The position numbers were made by a program, and so were the translations under genes. 39,854 nt of DNA from Myxococcales bacterium (GTDB lineage Bacteria > Myxococcota_A > Polyangia > Polyangiales > Houyiibacteriaceae). Each line of letters starts with the position of its first letter. The first letter of the stretch is position 1. Location: assembly GCA_019637115.1 (NCBI GenBank), contig JAHBWH010000064.1, forward strand, positions 1 through 39,854, written 5' to 3'. Shown here piece by piece: positions 24,386-32,682 of the stretch. The notes under the pieces are model-generated. The model worked only from the letters and a program-made list of their open reading frames with translations, made no database searches and was not told where the DNA came from.

Positions 24386-24849
24386 CGATCCTCTTCGCGC
24401 TCTTCGCCGTCGCGTGCGCGCCGGTGCGTCCGATGGGCGCCGACGCCACCGTCGACTCGGACGTCGACTCGGGCGTCGCCTCGGACGGGGCGGTCGACGC
24501 AGCCGACGATGGGGCGAGGCCGGAAGCATCCGACGCGGCGGACGCCGGCGGGTCCTCGCTCGGGCCGCACGATTGCGAGCTGAAGATCGTGGATGAACCG
24601 CGGCGCGAGTGTCGTGAGGCCTGCGACACGCCCGACTCCTGCTCGTGTCGGGGCGCTACTACTGCACCCTCCAATGCACGGACGACGTCGAGTGCGCGCA
24701 CCATGGCGAGCGGATGGCGTGTGTGATCGAGATGGGCGGCGTGTGCGCGCCGGTGCGCGCCGCGGTGCGAACGCGACGCGGACTGTCCGGTCGGGTTTCA
24801 TCGCTGCGACCCGATCGGACACTTCTGCGATACCTACCCTGTCGATTGA
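24386..24849 (+). pseudogene. Decayed Cys-rich lipoprotein gene with two compensating frameshifts
   Basis: In one frame the DNA encodes STILFALFAVACAPVRP, a clear lipoprotein signal and lipobox, then an Asp/Ala linker and CREACDTPDSC. Near 24650 the coherent sequence jumps to another frame (GRYYCTLQCTDDVECAHH, then ACVIEMGGVCAP). Near 24765 it returns to the first frame (CERDADCPVGFHRCDPIG, then HFCDTYPVD) and ends at TGA 24847. No start codon precedes the signal peptide, which overlaps the regulator remnant. The Cys spacing suggests the disulfide-rich stalk common in myxobacterial lipoproteins. Two small sequencing errors cannot be excluded for the frameshifts, but they would not restore the missing start. 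Confidence 0.65.
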
Positions 24850-24855
24850 GATCAC

Positions 24856-24978
24856 ACGTCCCTCGTCCCACGTCCCTCGTCCCACGTCCCTCGTCCCTCG
24901 TCCCTCGTCCCTCGTCCCTCGTCCCTCGTCCCTCGTCCCTCGTCCCTCGTCCCTCGTCCCTCGTCCCTCGTCCCTCGT
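24856..24978. repeat. 7-bp minisatellite (TCCCTCG)
   Basis: The array starts with two 14-bp units (ACGTCCCTCGTCCC) and continues as about thirteen near-perfect 7-bp units. It begins seven bases after the stop of the lipoprotein remnant. The period is not a multiple of three, so it shifts frame with every unit and lies in true intergenic DNA. The remaining bases up to the HD-domain gene hold no gene. Confidence 0.95.
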
Positions 24979-25134
24979 GGGCGGTGAGCGGTGAGGCTCC
25001 CTTGCTCGGTAGACTCCGCTCGGCCCGTGTGATGCGGGCTCCCCCTGCAATACGAAGGGAGTGAGTGAGTGAGCCGACGTAGCTCGCGGCGCAGGGCCAC
25101 GAGCGCACCTCGTGCTTCGTGGTAGAGGCGGGTG

Positions 25135-25833
25135 ATGATGTCCGCGCCCTCCCGAGACCTCGCGTCCCTCGAAGCCTTCATCGCCGCCGACCCGGCGCTG
25201 CGCGCGCTGCGCGACGAGCTCGCGGCGGCGCTCGCGGGCGACGACGACCCGGGCCACGACGCCGCGCATGCGCTCCGCGTCGCGCTTTGGACGTTGCGAT
25301 TGGCGCCGGACGAGTCACCGCGGGCAGCGATCGCCGCCGCGCTGCTCCACGACGTCGTGAACCTGCCCAAGGATCACCCCGAGCGACACCTCGCGAGCGA
25401 GCGCAGCGCGGAGCGCGCGCGCGAGCTGCTGCCGCGGCTCGACTTCGACGCCGCCACCACCGAGCGCGTCGCCGGCGCCATCCGCGACCACAGCTTCAGC
25501 CGGGGCGCCACCCCCGAGTCGCCGCTCGGCGACGCGCTGCAGGACGCCGACCGGCTCGAGGCGCTCGGCGCCCTCGGCCTCTGCCGGACCCTCAGCACCG
25601 GCGTGCGCATGGGCGCGCGCTACTTCCACGCGGACGATCCGTGGGGTCGGCGGCGCGCCCTCGACGATCGCAGCTACAGCGTCGACCACTTCTTCACGAA
25701 GCTGCTCGGCTTGCCCACCACGATGCGCACCGCGCGCGGCCGCGAGGAAGCCACGCGGCGGGCGGCTTTCCTCGAGGCCTTCCTCGACCAGCTCGCCGAC
25801 GAGCTCGGCGTCGCTCGCTCGACCCCAAGGTGA
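25135..25833 (+). CDS. HD-domain phosphohydrolase
   Basis: A 232-residue cytoplasmic protein of the HD metal-dependent phosphohydrolase superfamily (YedJ-like). Motifs: GHDAAHALRVALWT carries the first His, AALLHDVVNLPKDHP supplies the HD pair, IRDHSFSRG a further His, and DALQDADRLEALGALGL the conserved Asp. Members hydrolyse nucleotides or other phosphate esters; the substrate cannot be told. Three possible starts (GTG 25132, ATG 25135, ATG 25138) follow AGAGG at 25124-25128; 25135 gives 6-base spacing. It stands alone between two repeat arrays. Confidence 0.85.
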   Translation: MMSAPSRDLASLEAFIAADPALRALRDELAAALAGDDDPGHDAAHALRVALWTLRLAPDESPRAAIAAALLHDVVNLPKDHPERHLASERSAERARELLPRLDFDAATTERVAGAIRDHSFSRGATPESPLGDALQDADRLEALGALGLCRTLSTGVRMGARYFHADDPWGRRRALDDRSYSVDHFFTKLLGLPTTMRTARGREEATRRAAFLEAFLDQLADELGVARSTPR

Positions 25834-25863
25834 TGATCCCGCCCGCGTGAGCTCGACGAGCTC

Positions 25864-25980
25864 GGCGCGTGAGCCCGATCGAGCGCGGTGACTCCGCGTG
25901 GGTGGCGCGTGAGTCCGCTCGAGCGTCGTGACTCCGCGCGCGTGAGCGGCGCGTGAGCGGCGCGTGAGCTGGCGCGTGAT
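25864..25980. repeat. Imperfect 40-bp and 11-bp direct repeats
   Basis: Two copies of a 40-bp unit (from 25864 and 25904), each GGCGCGTGAG followed by a CGAGCG..GTGACTCCGCG segment, are followed by three CGCGTGAGCGG-like 11-bp units. They contain many TGA triplets, lie in the 203-bp gap before the esterase lipoprotein, and may include its promoter region, though no consensus is clear. Confidence 0.8.
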
Positions 25981-26036
25981 CTTCCACTCGCTGCGCCGAT
26001 CCTTGAGTCAGAACGTGCATCGTTGCAGGGTTACGC

Positions 26037-27197
26037 ATGCGCCGAGGGATAGGTTGGGGGCTCGCGTTCTGGGGGATCGTCGGTGGTGCCTGTGGACCGT
26101 CCGGCGACCTGCACGAGGCAGACGCGGCGATCGGGCCCGTAGACGCACCCCTCGACGCGAGCACGCCCGACGCGCCGGCCGACGCGCCGCGTGACCTGGA
26201 AGACGGCGACGCCGGAGGTCTCGCGGACGCTGGGCTTGCCGCCGACGCGGGCGCCTCCACCGAGGCTGGCCCTTGGACCCCGCCGTCGCGCGCCGCGCTC
26301 ATCCCTGCGCACGAGCGGTTCGCCTCGAACACGTTCTCGCTCGGAGGACAGTCCGCATTCTTCCACGACGAAGGCCACGCGGCCGGGGTCTTCCACACCT
26401 ACGACGCGTTCGACGCGTGCGGGCCGGCCCGCCGCGTCCACGTCTTCGTCCCTCGCGACTACGCCGGTCGGGACGAGCGCCTCGCCGTCCTCTACTTCAA
26501 CGATGGCAACACGACGTTCTGGCCGGGAGGCGTCTCGCCCGACACCTGGGACGCCGCCCAGGCCCAGAGCGATCTCTTCATGGCGGGCCGCGCGCCGCGC
26601 GCGATCCTCGTGGCGCTCCACCCGCTCGAGCGCGAGCGCGAGTACACCCACGCCGAGTGGGTCCCGGGTCGCGCGTGCTGTGGCGTCACCGAGTACGCCG
26701 AGCGCGTCGCGCGCTGCGTCGCTCCTTGGGTGGACGCGCACTACCGCACGAGCGGCGCGCGCGCGATCGTCGGCTCGTCGCACGGCGGGCTCGCGGCGTT
26801 CTTCCTCGCCACACGTCACCCGGAGGTCTTCGGCTTCGCGGGCGCCCTCAGCCCCAGCTTCTGGGCCGGCGTCGACGCGCGCGCCGACGGCACTCGTGGC
26901 GAGTCGGTCCTCGAGGAGAGCGCGCTCGTCGCGCCCGTGCGCTCACTCCTTCGCGACCGGACCCGCCGCCCGGCCCTCTGGATCGACTGGGGACTCGTCC
27001 GCGCGGGCGGCGCGCACAACGCGATCATCGAGGCGATGGCGACGGACCGCGGCCGCGAGATGGTCTCGCTCCTCGAGGCCCACGGCTACGGGGCGGGCGA
27101 GCTCGCGTGGTTCGAAGACTCCGGCGGCGCGCACGACGAGGCGTCGTGGGGGCGTCGGCTGCCCCGCGTGCTCGAGCGCGCCCTCGCGCCGCGTTGA
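26037..27197 (+). CDS. Esterase-family (CE1/Fes-like) lipoprotein
   Basis: A 386-residue predicted lipoprotein: signal about 1-18 with lipobox GGAC, then a long Asp/Ala/Pro linker to about residue 80. The catalytic part is an alpha/beta hydrolase of the putative-esterase family (PF00756; esterase D, feruloyl esterase and enterochelin esterase relatives). It has VHVFVPRDYAGRDERLAVLY near its start, nucleophile Ser in GSSHGG (the GxSxG elbow), and a catalytic His candidate in SGGAHDEASW. It likely acts on extracellular esters at the surface. It converges with the serine protease gene across 115 bases. Confidence 0.85.
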   Translation: MRRGIGWGLAFWGIVGGACGPSGDLHEADAAIGPVDAPLDASTPDAPADAPRDLEDGDAGGLADAGLAADAGASTEAGPWTPPSRAALIPAHERFASNTFSLGGQSAFFHDEGHAAGVFHTYDAFDACGPARRVHVFVPRDYAGRDERLAVLYFNDGNTTFWPGGVSPDTWDAAQAQSDLFMAGRAPRAILVALHPLEREREYTHAEWVPGRACCGVTEYAERVARCVAPWVDAHYRTSGARAIVGSSHGGLAAFFLATRHPEVFGFAGALSPSFWAGVDARADGTRGESVLEESALVAPVRSLLRDRTRRPALWIDWGLVRAGGAHNAIIEAMATDRGREMVSLLEAHGYGAGELAWFEDSGGAHDEASWGRRLPRVLERALAPR

Positions 27198-27312
27198 GGG
27201 TCGGGGCGCGCTCGAGCCACGCTGATGGCGCGAGCCCTCCAAGCGGCGGCCGCTCGGCGTTGCTACCTCGAGCCCGCGTCCGTGGGTGATGACGCCGTCT
27301 GCGCGTCGGACC

Positions 27313-28950
27313 TCAGGCTTCGTCGCGTCGCGTAGGATCAGTCGGTAGGCGCCTCGCTCGGGGCCGTCGTCGGCGCACGAACGACACCACCAGAGCTGCT
27401 CCGAGCCACCCGCCGAGCGCGCTGGACCTTGGAGAGGTCGCGCAGCCGGCGCTCCTCGTCGGCGACGGCCCGACCGCACGACAGACGCGCGGGCCCCCGT
27501 CGCTCGCGGCGTCACACGTGAAGCCGTCCCCGCAGCCCTCTTCGCCGCACGGTCGTGCGCAGCTGCCGTCCAGGCAGACGCCGGAGGCGCACGTGTCGTG
27601 GGCCTCGCACGAGGCGCCCGGCGCGCGGCCTGGCTCGGGCTCGGGCTCGGGCTCGGCGTCTTCGGGGACGCAGGCCCCGCAGCCGCCGGCCCTCGCCGTG
27701 CACACCTCGCCCCGATTGCAGCGGCCCCCGGGGCCACAGGGGGCGGCGCACCGACGGCCCCCCGCGCCGAGGTTCACGCAGCGCGTCGATTCGCAGTCGA
27801 GATCCGCCTCACAGGCATCGCCGTCCGCCCGCGCGCCGGGGCGGCCAGGGCGACAGACCCCCTCGCAACGCTGCGGTCCTAGCGGAGCGCAGTAGCCCGA
27901 CGCGCCGCAGCCGCTCGCGGGCTGCAAGGGGTCGCACGAGGTCGCGCACTGCTGGCGACCGTCGAGCGTGACGCACGTGCCGCTGTTGCACTCGCGGTCC
28001 ATGGTGCAGGCGGCGCCATCTGGCGCGCAGCCCTCGTCGACGAGCTCGTCGCAGTCGTCGTCCTCGCCGTTGCAGGTCTCCGGGGCGGGGATACATGACG
28101 GGTCGCCGCTGCTGGCGTCCGCGATCGCGCGCTCGATGAACGCGCGGTATTGGTGGATGGTGTTGTAGGCGCCGCGGGCGCGCCCGCACTCGAGCCCGGC
28201 GAGATCGGAGGCGAAGGTGTACGAGACCACGCCCCAGACGCGGCCGTCCGCGCCGATGAAGGGACCCCCGCTGTCGCCCGTGCAGATCGTCGGGGGGACG
28301 CGGATGTTCGTCTCGCCGATGCTCTCCACGGTGTTCGTCGTGGAGTATTTGACGCCTGACGCGCCACCGGGGCGCTGACCGTAGCCCACGGCCGTGAACG
28401 ACTGCCCGAGCAGCACCGAGGGGTCGTCGAAGGAGAGCGCCCTCGGGCGCTCGCGCGCCGGAGTGGCGAGGATGAGCACGGCGACGTCCGCGCCGTCGAA
28501 GACGTCCCACGAGCCGGGGACGGCGCGCACCTCGGACACGCGGTAGGTGCCCTCGTCGGCGTTGGTGCCGACCTGCACGCGGAAGCGCGAGGGTTGATCC
28601 GGCCTGCCCGTCGCGGGGTCGGTGGGAACGCAATGCTTCGCGGTGAGGACCACGCGCGGCGCGATGATCGTCGCCGTGCAGTTCTGTCCGGTCACCTCGT
28701 TCCGGATGAAGACGACCTCCGGATAGCCACGCTCGATCGTGCCGCCGACGATCGCCGAGGAGGTCGCGTCCGCCTCCTCGAGCATGCAGCCCGAGGTGAT
28801 CAGCAGCGCCAGCGCCGCGGCCGCGCGGAGCGGTCGCGCAGCGAGGGGCGTCGACGCTCGTCGGGCGCCCGCGATCGACGAGGTGTTCTTCGCAGGGGCG
28901 GTTCCAGGTTCGATCGGTTGACGAGCTCGGGTCTTCGAGTGGGTTTGCAC
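27313..28950 (-). CDS. Trypsin-like serine protease with Cys-rich stalk and MYXO-CTERM-like tail
   Basis: A 545-residue exported protease. The GTG start at 28950 is supported by GAGGAG eight bases upstream. The signal region ends in ALLITSGC, a lipobox-like motif. The mature domain starts with IVGGTIERGYPEV, the usual activated N-terminus of trypsins. The catalytic triad is His in VLTAKHC, Asp in DVAVLIL and Ser in TGDSGGP. From about residue 285 there is a Cys-rich region with CNGEDDDCDELVDEGC (an Asp-rich motif common in Myxococcota) and several CxSGxCV-type repeats, then a Glu-Pro linker. The C-terminus has GC, a hydrophobic helix and an Arg cluster, like MYXO-CTERM sorting signals. Having both anchors is unusual. 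It diverges from the next lipoprotein across 208 bases. Confidence 0.9.
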   Translation of the reverse strand: MQTHSKTRARQPIEPGTAPAKNTSSIAGARRASTPLAARPLRAAAALALLITSGCMLEEADATSSAIVGGTIERGYPEVVFIRNEVTGQNCTATIIAPRVVLTAKHCVPTDPATGRPDQPSRFRVQVGTNADEGTYRVSEVRAVPGSWDVFDGADVAVLILATPARERPRALSFDDPSVLLGQSFTAVGYGQRPGGASGVKYSTTNTVESIGETNIRVPPTICTGDSGGPFIGADGRVWGVVSYTFASDLAGLECGRARGAYNTIHQYRAFIERAIADASSGDPSCIPAPETCNGEDDDCDELVDEGCAPDGAACTMDRECNSGTCVTLDGRQQCATSCDPLQPASGCGASGYCAPLGPQRCEGVCRPGRPGARADGDACEADLDCESTRCVNLGAGGRRCAAPCGPGGRCNRGEVCTARAGGCGACVPEDAEPEPEPEPGRAPGASCEAHDTCASGVCLDGSCARPCGEEGCGDGFTCDAASDGGPRVCRAVGPSPTRSAGCATSPRSSALGGWLGAALVVSFVRRRRPRARRLPTDPTRRDEA

Positions 28951-29158
28951 GGGGCGACTCCTCGGTCCTGGCGCGCGAAGGATCCAGCAGACCGCGCCCG
29001 GGCGCGCTTACATCGTCTGTCGCGGCGATCGCCCGCGCGGCCGCGTCGCTCGCCGCGGGGGCGCGGTGAGCGGTAAGGGCTTGTAAGGGGTCGGGGCCCT
29101 GCCCGACGCGAGGCCTCGCTTAGGATCCGAGCGTCGCAGGTCCGCGGCAGGAGGTGCC

Positions 29159-30139
29159 ATGCGCAGGTTGAGCTCGGTGTTGCTCGCGATCGTCGTCAGT
29201 CAGGGGTGTGGGCAGGCCGAGGCGCCGCCGGCGGCCGAGCCTTCGGCCCCCACCGAGCCCGCGGCGCCCGCCGAGCCCGCGGCCGGTGCCGTCGAGCCTG
29301 CCGTCGAGCGGGCGGCGCAAGCTCCCACGACCGCCGTCGTGCCGATCCCTCCGGGCGAGGTCCCGCCCGCCGACGCCCCCTCGCTCCCGGGCACCGAGTT
29401 CCCGAGCTTCGGGACCTTCCGTCTCGAGGCGCCCGCCTACTTTCCGACCCGCGAGGCCGCCGAGAAGCTGCGCGCGGGCGACCTCGATGCGAGCGGCCTG
29501 AGCTACTTTCGCGGCATGCTCGTCGGTCACGACGCCGACGCCGCGATGGTCACGGTGCGCGACCTCCGGAGCGAGACCTACGACGTCCCAGCGTCCTACG
29601 TGCTTCAGGCGCGTGAGCCCGTCACGCAGGTCTCGGTCGGGCAGATCGTCCTCGGGGTGCGTTTCAACCGCGCCGAGCTCGTCCTGGTGACGAGCGCCGA
29701 CGTCGACGAGCGTGGGCAGGTGGCGACCCTCGGCCTCGCCGGCTTCATGTCCGACGCGGTCCGCGCGGGCTCGGACACCCTCGAGTCGCTCGTCCCGGTC
29801 GTCGACGGAGGGATCGGGAGCAACGCCGTCTGTCGGGGGCCGAACGGCGTGCGGGGTTACATGGTCGTGCGTCGCGCGCCCGGGAAGGTGCTCGGCTACG
29901 ACGGATCGTTCGTGCGGGTGCTGGACGAGGCGGCGTGCCGCTTCGCGCCGCTGCGCCCGACCCTCGCGCCGGGCGACGCGATCGCGTACGTGTCGGCGAT
30001 GCAGCACCGCGAGGCGACGGTGCGCGAGGTCGACGACGCGACCGGCGCGGTGAAGGTGGCCTACCGGTGGGGCACCGGCGAGCGCGAGGACACCGCGCGC
30101 TTCGGGTCGATCGTGCGCGAGCTGCCGCCGTCGCCCTGA
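29159..30139 (+). CDS. Lipoprotein of unknown function with Pro/Ala/Glu linker
   Basis: A 326-residue predicted lipoprotein with an excellent ribosome-binding site (AGGAGG) before ATG 29159. Signal 1-16 ends VSQGCG. A linker rich in Ala, Pro and Glu follows (about 18-75). The mature domain is beta-rich with motifs FRGMLVGHDADAAMVTVRDL and AVCRGPNGVRGYMVV; one Cys pair is present. No family recognised. Its last codons are partly duplicated just after the stop (30148-30184). From 30140 to 30359 there is no other gene. Confidence 0.7.
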   Translation: MRRLSSVLLAIVVSQGCGQAEAPPAAEPSAPTEPAAPAEPAAGAVEPAVERAAQAPTTAVVPIPPGEVPPADAPSLPGTEFPSFGTFRLEAPAYFPTREAAEKLRAGDLDASGLSYFRGMLVGHDADAAMVTVRDLRSETYDVPASYVLQAREPVTQVSVGQIVLGVRFNRAELVLVTSADVDERGQVATLGLAGFMSDAVRAGSDTLESLVPVVDGGIGSNAVCRGPNGVRGYMVVRRAPGKVLGYDGSFVRVLDEAACRFAPLRPTLAPGDAIAYVSAMQHREATVREVDDATGAVKVAYRWGTGEREDTARFGSIVRELPPSP

Positions 30140-30184
30140 GCGGGGGCGGCGAGCGCGAGGACACCTTCGGATCGATCGTGCGCG
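30077..30184 (+). repeat. Partial duplication of the lipoprotein gene 3' end
   Basis: The 43 bases at 30077-30119 recur as 37 bases at 30148-30184 (GGCGAGCGCGAGGACACC then TTCGGNTCGATCGTGCGCG). The second copy lacks GCGCGC and has one substitution. It lies after the stop and probably marks a tandem duplication with decay. Confidence 0.85.
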
Positions 30185-30359
30185 CGTCGGTGCGGCACAC
30201 GACCTCCACGCCGATCGTCCACGGCAACCGGGAGCGATTGTTCGGTGGGACCCCCCGCCTTCATCGCGAGGCTCTGCGTGCGCGCCGAAGTCGTCCTCGG
30301 CCGCGAGCCCGAGCCTCCTCCGCAGCTCCCACCGAGCAAGCACGATCGAGGACGCGCGC

Positions 30360-30984
30360 TCAGCGCAGCGCCTTGGGTAGCCACACCGGTTGCAGCGCGC
30401 TGCGCCATACGCAGTGTCCGGACTCCCACCGAGCGACGGCCCGATACGGCTCGTCGAGTGAGCTGTTGTCGAGGAGCGTGGCCACGTCGACGAACTCCAC
30501 CGCCGCTCGCAGGTCGGCGAGCGTCCGTGGGAATCTGGAGACGAGGCGTGCGCGGGGCACGCCGTGGCCACCGGCGGCAGTGCGCTGCGAGACCCGCAGC
30601 TCAGGCAGCTCGGGGCTGGCGATCCCGATGAAGACTAGGGACGACGACGTAGCCGAGAGACTGAGCCTCACGCAGGAGCTCGAGCTTGGCCCCCACCGGA
30701 TCGGAGAACACGGTCTCGGTGCAGAACGACTCACCGCGTTCCATCAGGAAGTGGCGCTCGGCGTCGGCGAGCTCGGACGCCTCTCGGGCCAGCCGCTGCG
30801 GATCGTTGATCGGGAGCGTCGCGGCGATCAGGTCCGCGTTGACGAAGGGAAGTCCGAGGCGTCCGAGGTAGATGTCGTAGAAGGTCGACTTGCCGGCGCC
30901 GTTTGAGCCCGCGAGGACGACCAGGCAGCGCTCTCGCTCGGCGAGGAGTCCGCGGAGTCGGGCTTCGATCCGGTCGAGGGTCAC
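30360..30984 (-). pseudogene. Zeta-toxin-like P-loop kinase, interrupted by a +1 frameshift
   Basis: Upstream part (from 30984): CLVVLAGSNGAGKSTFYD is a Walker A motif, followed by PFVNADLIAATLP and ERGESFCTETVFSD, as in zeta toxin/UDP-N-acetylglucosamine kinase-like families. The frame breaks at a CCC run (plus-strand GGG 30638-30640). Removing one base gives GYVVVLVFIGIASPELPELR, joining it to the remaining domain (GGHGVPRARLVSRFPRTLADL, LLDNSS, YRAVARWESG) and restoring a roughly 207-residue protein. Its ATG overlaps the antitoxin stop by 4 nt. Zeta toxins phosphorylate UDP-activated sugars and block wall synthesis. The break may be real decay or a sequencing error. Confidence 0.8.
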
Positions 30985-31397
30985 ATGCCCCTACGAGGCT
31001 CGTCGGAGACCTCGTCTGCCACGAACTCACCATCGACCAGCGTGCCCGTCGTACGCGCCCCCGAAGGGTCGACACGGACCAAGCGCCCCTCGTCGTCGAC
31101 GCCGTATCTCGGTCCGGGCACGGCGGTGATGTGGGCCAGCGCGGCGCTTCGATCGGTGGACCGAGCGAGCTCCTCGAGGACCCGGGTGACACGGGCGCGC
31201 GGAGAGCCGACCGAGGCAACGGCCCCGCCCCCGAGCCGCTTTAGGGCCAAGAGCTCGCGGTGATCGAGGAGCTTCTCGACCGCCCGACCGAGGGTGGCCC
31301 AGTGCTCGAGCTGCGCCGTCATCGACCGGCTCGCGGCGGCCGATTCCTCGCGCGCGGCTGAGGCGAGCTCATCGGAGACTTTGATCGGCTTTGCCAT
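30981..31397 (-). CDS. ParD-like antitoxin
   Basis: A 138-residue protein. Its N-terminal half (MAKPIKVSDELASAAREES, then SMTAQLEHWATLGRAVEKLL) matches the ParD-like antitoxin family (PF11903-type), which has a ribbon-helix-helix-like DNA-binding fold. The C-terminal half (about 75-138) is acidic and would be expected to hold the toxin. It is followed by a zeta-type toxin gene with a 4-nt overlap, the usual antitoxin-first order. It likely represses its own promoter, which should lie in the 139-bp gap upstream (31398-31536); no operator is evident by eye. The antitoxin is intact while the toxin frame is broken. Confidence 0.8.
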   Translation of the reverse strand: MAKPIKVSDELASAAREESAAASRSMTAQLEHWATLGRAVEKLLDHRELLALKRLGGGAVASVGSPRARVTRVLEELARSTDRSAALAHITAVPGPRYGVDDEGRLVRVDPSGARTTGTLVDGEFVADEVSDEPRRGM

Positions 31398-31536
31398 GTC
31401 GTCACCCTACGCATCGACGGTAGCGTTTTGCTATCTCATGTGCACGGACGCGCCGGCGGGGTCGCGAGCGCGAAGAGGTGGTTCGCTGGCGGCCACGCGG
31501 GTGATGTCGTTGGGGGCACCAGCGGGCGCGTCGGCT

Positions 31537-32682
31537 TCACCGGTGGGCGCCGAAGAAGGCCGTGATCTCGCTCGCGCTGACGCGGAGCCACTCGTGATCG
31601 GCGTCGCGATCGACGACGACTCGAGGGGTGACGCCTGCGCGCGCGAGCTCGGCCTCGTAGAGGCGCATCGTGCCGATGGGGACGACGCCGTCACGCTCGC
31701 CGTGGAGGAAGAGCGTCGGCGGGTGGTCGCCAGCGAGCGTCGGCACCGCGCAGAAGGCGCCCCCGCAGGTCATGTAGGACGCAGACGCGATCGCGATCGC
31801 GCGGACGCGGCCTGGGTAGGCGAGCGCGACGCGCGAGCTCATGTAGCCACCGCTCGAGAGGCCCGTGGCGAAGAGCCGGTCGCCGTCGAGTGGGCCGAGG
31901 TCGCCGCGATCGATCGCGTCGAAGAGCGCGCGCATGAGCGCGTGGTCCGGCGCGCGCGGCCAGTCGTCGCGCCAAGGCGCGAGGTTCGTGTCCCACGCGC
32001 CGTCGCGCGCGAGCGGCGTGAGGACCGCGAAGCCCGCGTCGAGGAGCGCGCGGACGACGTCGGTCTGCCAGTAGGCGCCGAACGCGCCGAGGCGCTCGCC
32101 GCGCCAGACGCTGCGGCCCTCCACGAACGCGCCGTGGAAGAGGAGCACCGCGGGCCAACCCGCCGCGGGCGCGGCGCCGAGCGGCGTCTGGAAGTAGAGC
32201 GTGCGGGAGAAGCCGCCCGCGTCGAGCGTCGCCGTCTCCTGCGCGCAGGTGATGCGCGCCGCGCTGACGTCGCAGCGGGATCCGCCGGGGCCGGCGTCGT
32301 CTCCGGTGCTCGCGTCGGCGTCGAGCGCGTCGCCGTCGAGCGCGTCGGCGTCCAGCACGTCGCCGTCGACGTCCACGCGGGCACCGTCTGCTCGTAGGGC
32401 GCCGTCCGTGAGGGCGCCGCCGTCTCGCGCTTCGGTCGACCCGTCGTGGGCACCTGCGTCCTCGGGCAGCGTCGTGCCGCACGCGAAGGCGAGCGAGGCC
32501 GAGAGTCGAAGCGCGCGGACGACGAGCGAGGCCGAAAACCGAAGCTCGCGCCGCGGCGTCCCGCCGCGCGAGGCCACTCCGCCTCGCGGCGAGCCACCAC
32601 GCGAGGTCGCTCCACCACGCGACGTCACTCCACGACGCGACGTCACTCCACGACGGGAGCTCACTCCGCCGCGCGAGCTCAC
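31537..32682 (-). CDS. PHB depolymerase-like esterase lipoprotein
   Basis: An alpha/beta hydrolase resembling polyhydroxybutyrate depolymerase/LpqC-type secreted esterases. The catalytic part has LLFHGAFVEG (oxyanion), GLSSGGYMSS with the nucleophile Ser, HGERDGVVP with the Asp and DADHEWLR with the His, plus a CGGAFC pair. A lipoprotein signal (LRLSASLAFACG) and an Asp/Ala linker precede it. GTG 32682 is given as the start because it overlaps the PhaC stop as GTGA, matching the operon style; this puts an 18-bp in-frame repeat in the N-terminus. GTG 32577 would give a more normal 346-residue lipoprotein. It could release hydroxy acids from polyesters, or act on other esters. Last gene of the seven-gene run. 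Confidence 0.8.
   Translation of the reverse strand: MSSRGGVSSRRGVTSRRGVTSRGGATSRGGSPRGGVASRGGTPRRELRFSASLVVRALRLSASLAFACGTTLPEDAGAHDGSTEARDGGALTDGALRADGARVDVDGDVLDADALDGDALDADASTGDDAGPGGSRCDVSAARITCAQETATLDAGGFSRTLYFQTPLGAAPAAGWPAVLLFHGAFVEGRSVWRGERLGAFGAYWQTDVVRALLDAGFAVLTPLARDGAWDTNLAPWRDDWPRAPDHALMRALFDAIDRGDLGPLDGDRLFATGLSSGGYMSSRVALAYPGRVRAIAIASASYMTCGGAFCAVPTLAGDHPPTLFLHGERDGVVPIGTMRLYEAELARAGVTPRVVVDRDADHEWLRVSASEITAFFGAHR

Noticed and set aside
24850-24980. Possible CRISPR array from regular repeats
   Set aside because: The repeats are contiguous 7-bp units with no unique spacers of constant length, and no cas genes are nearby. It is a minisatellite.
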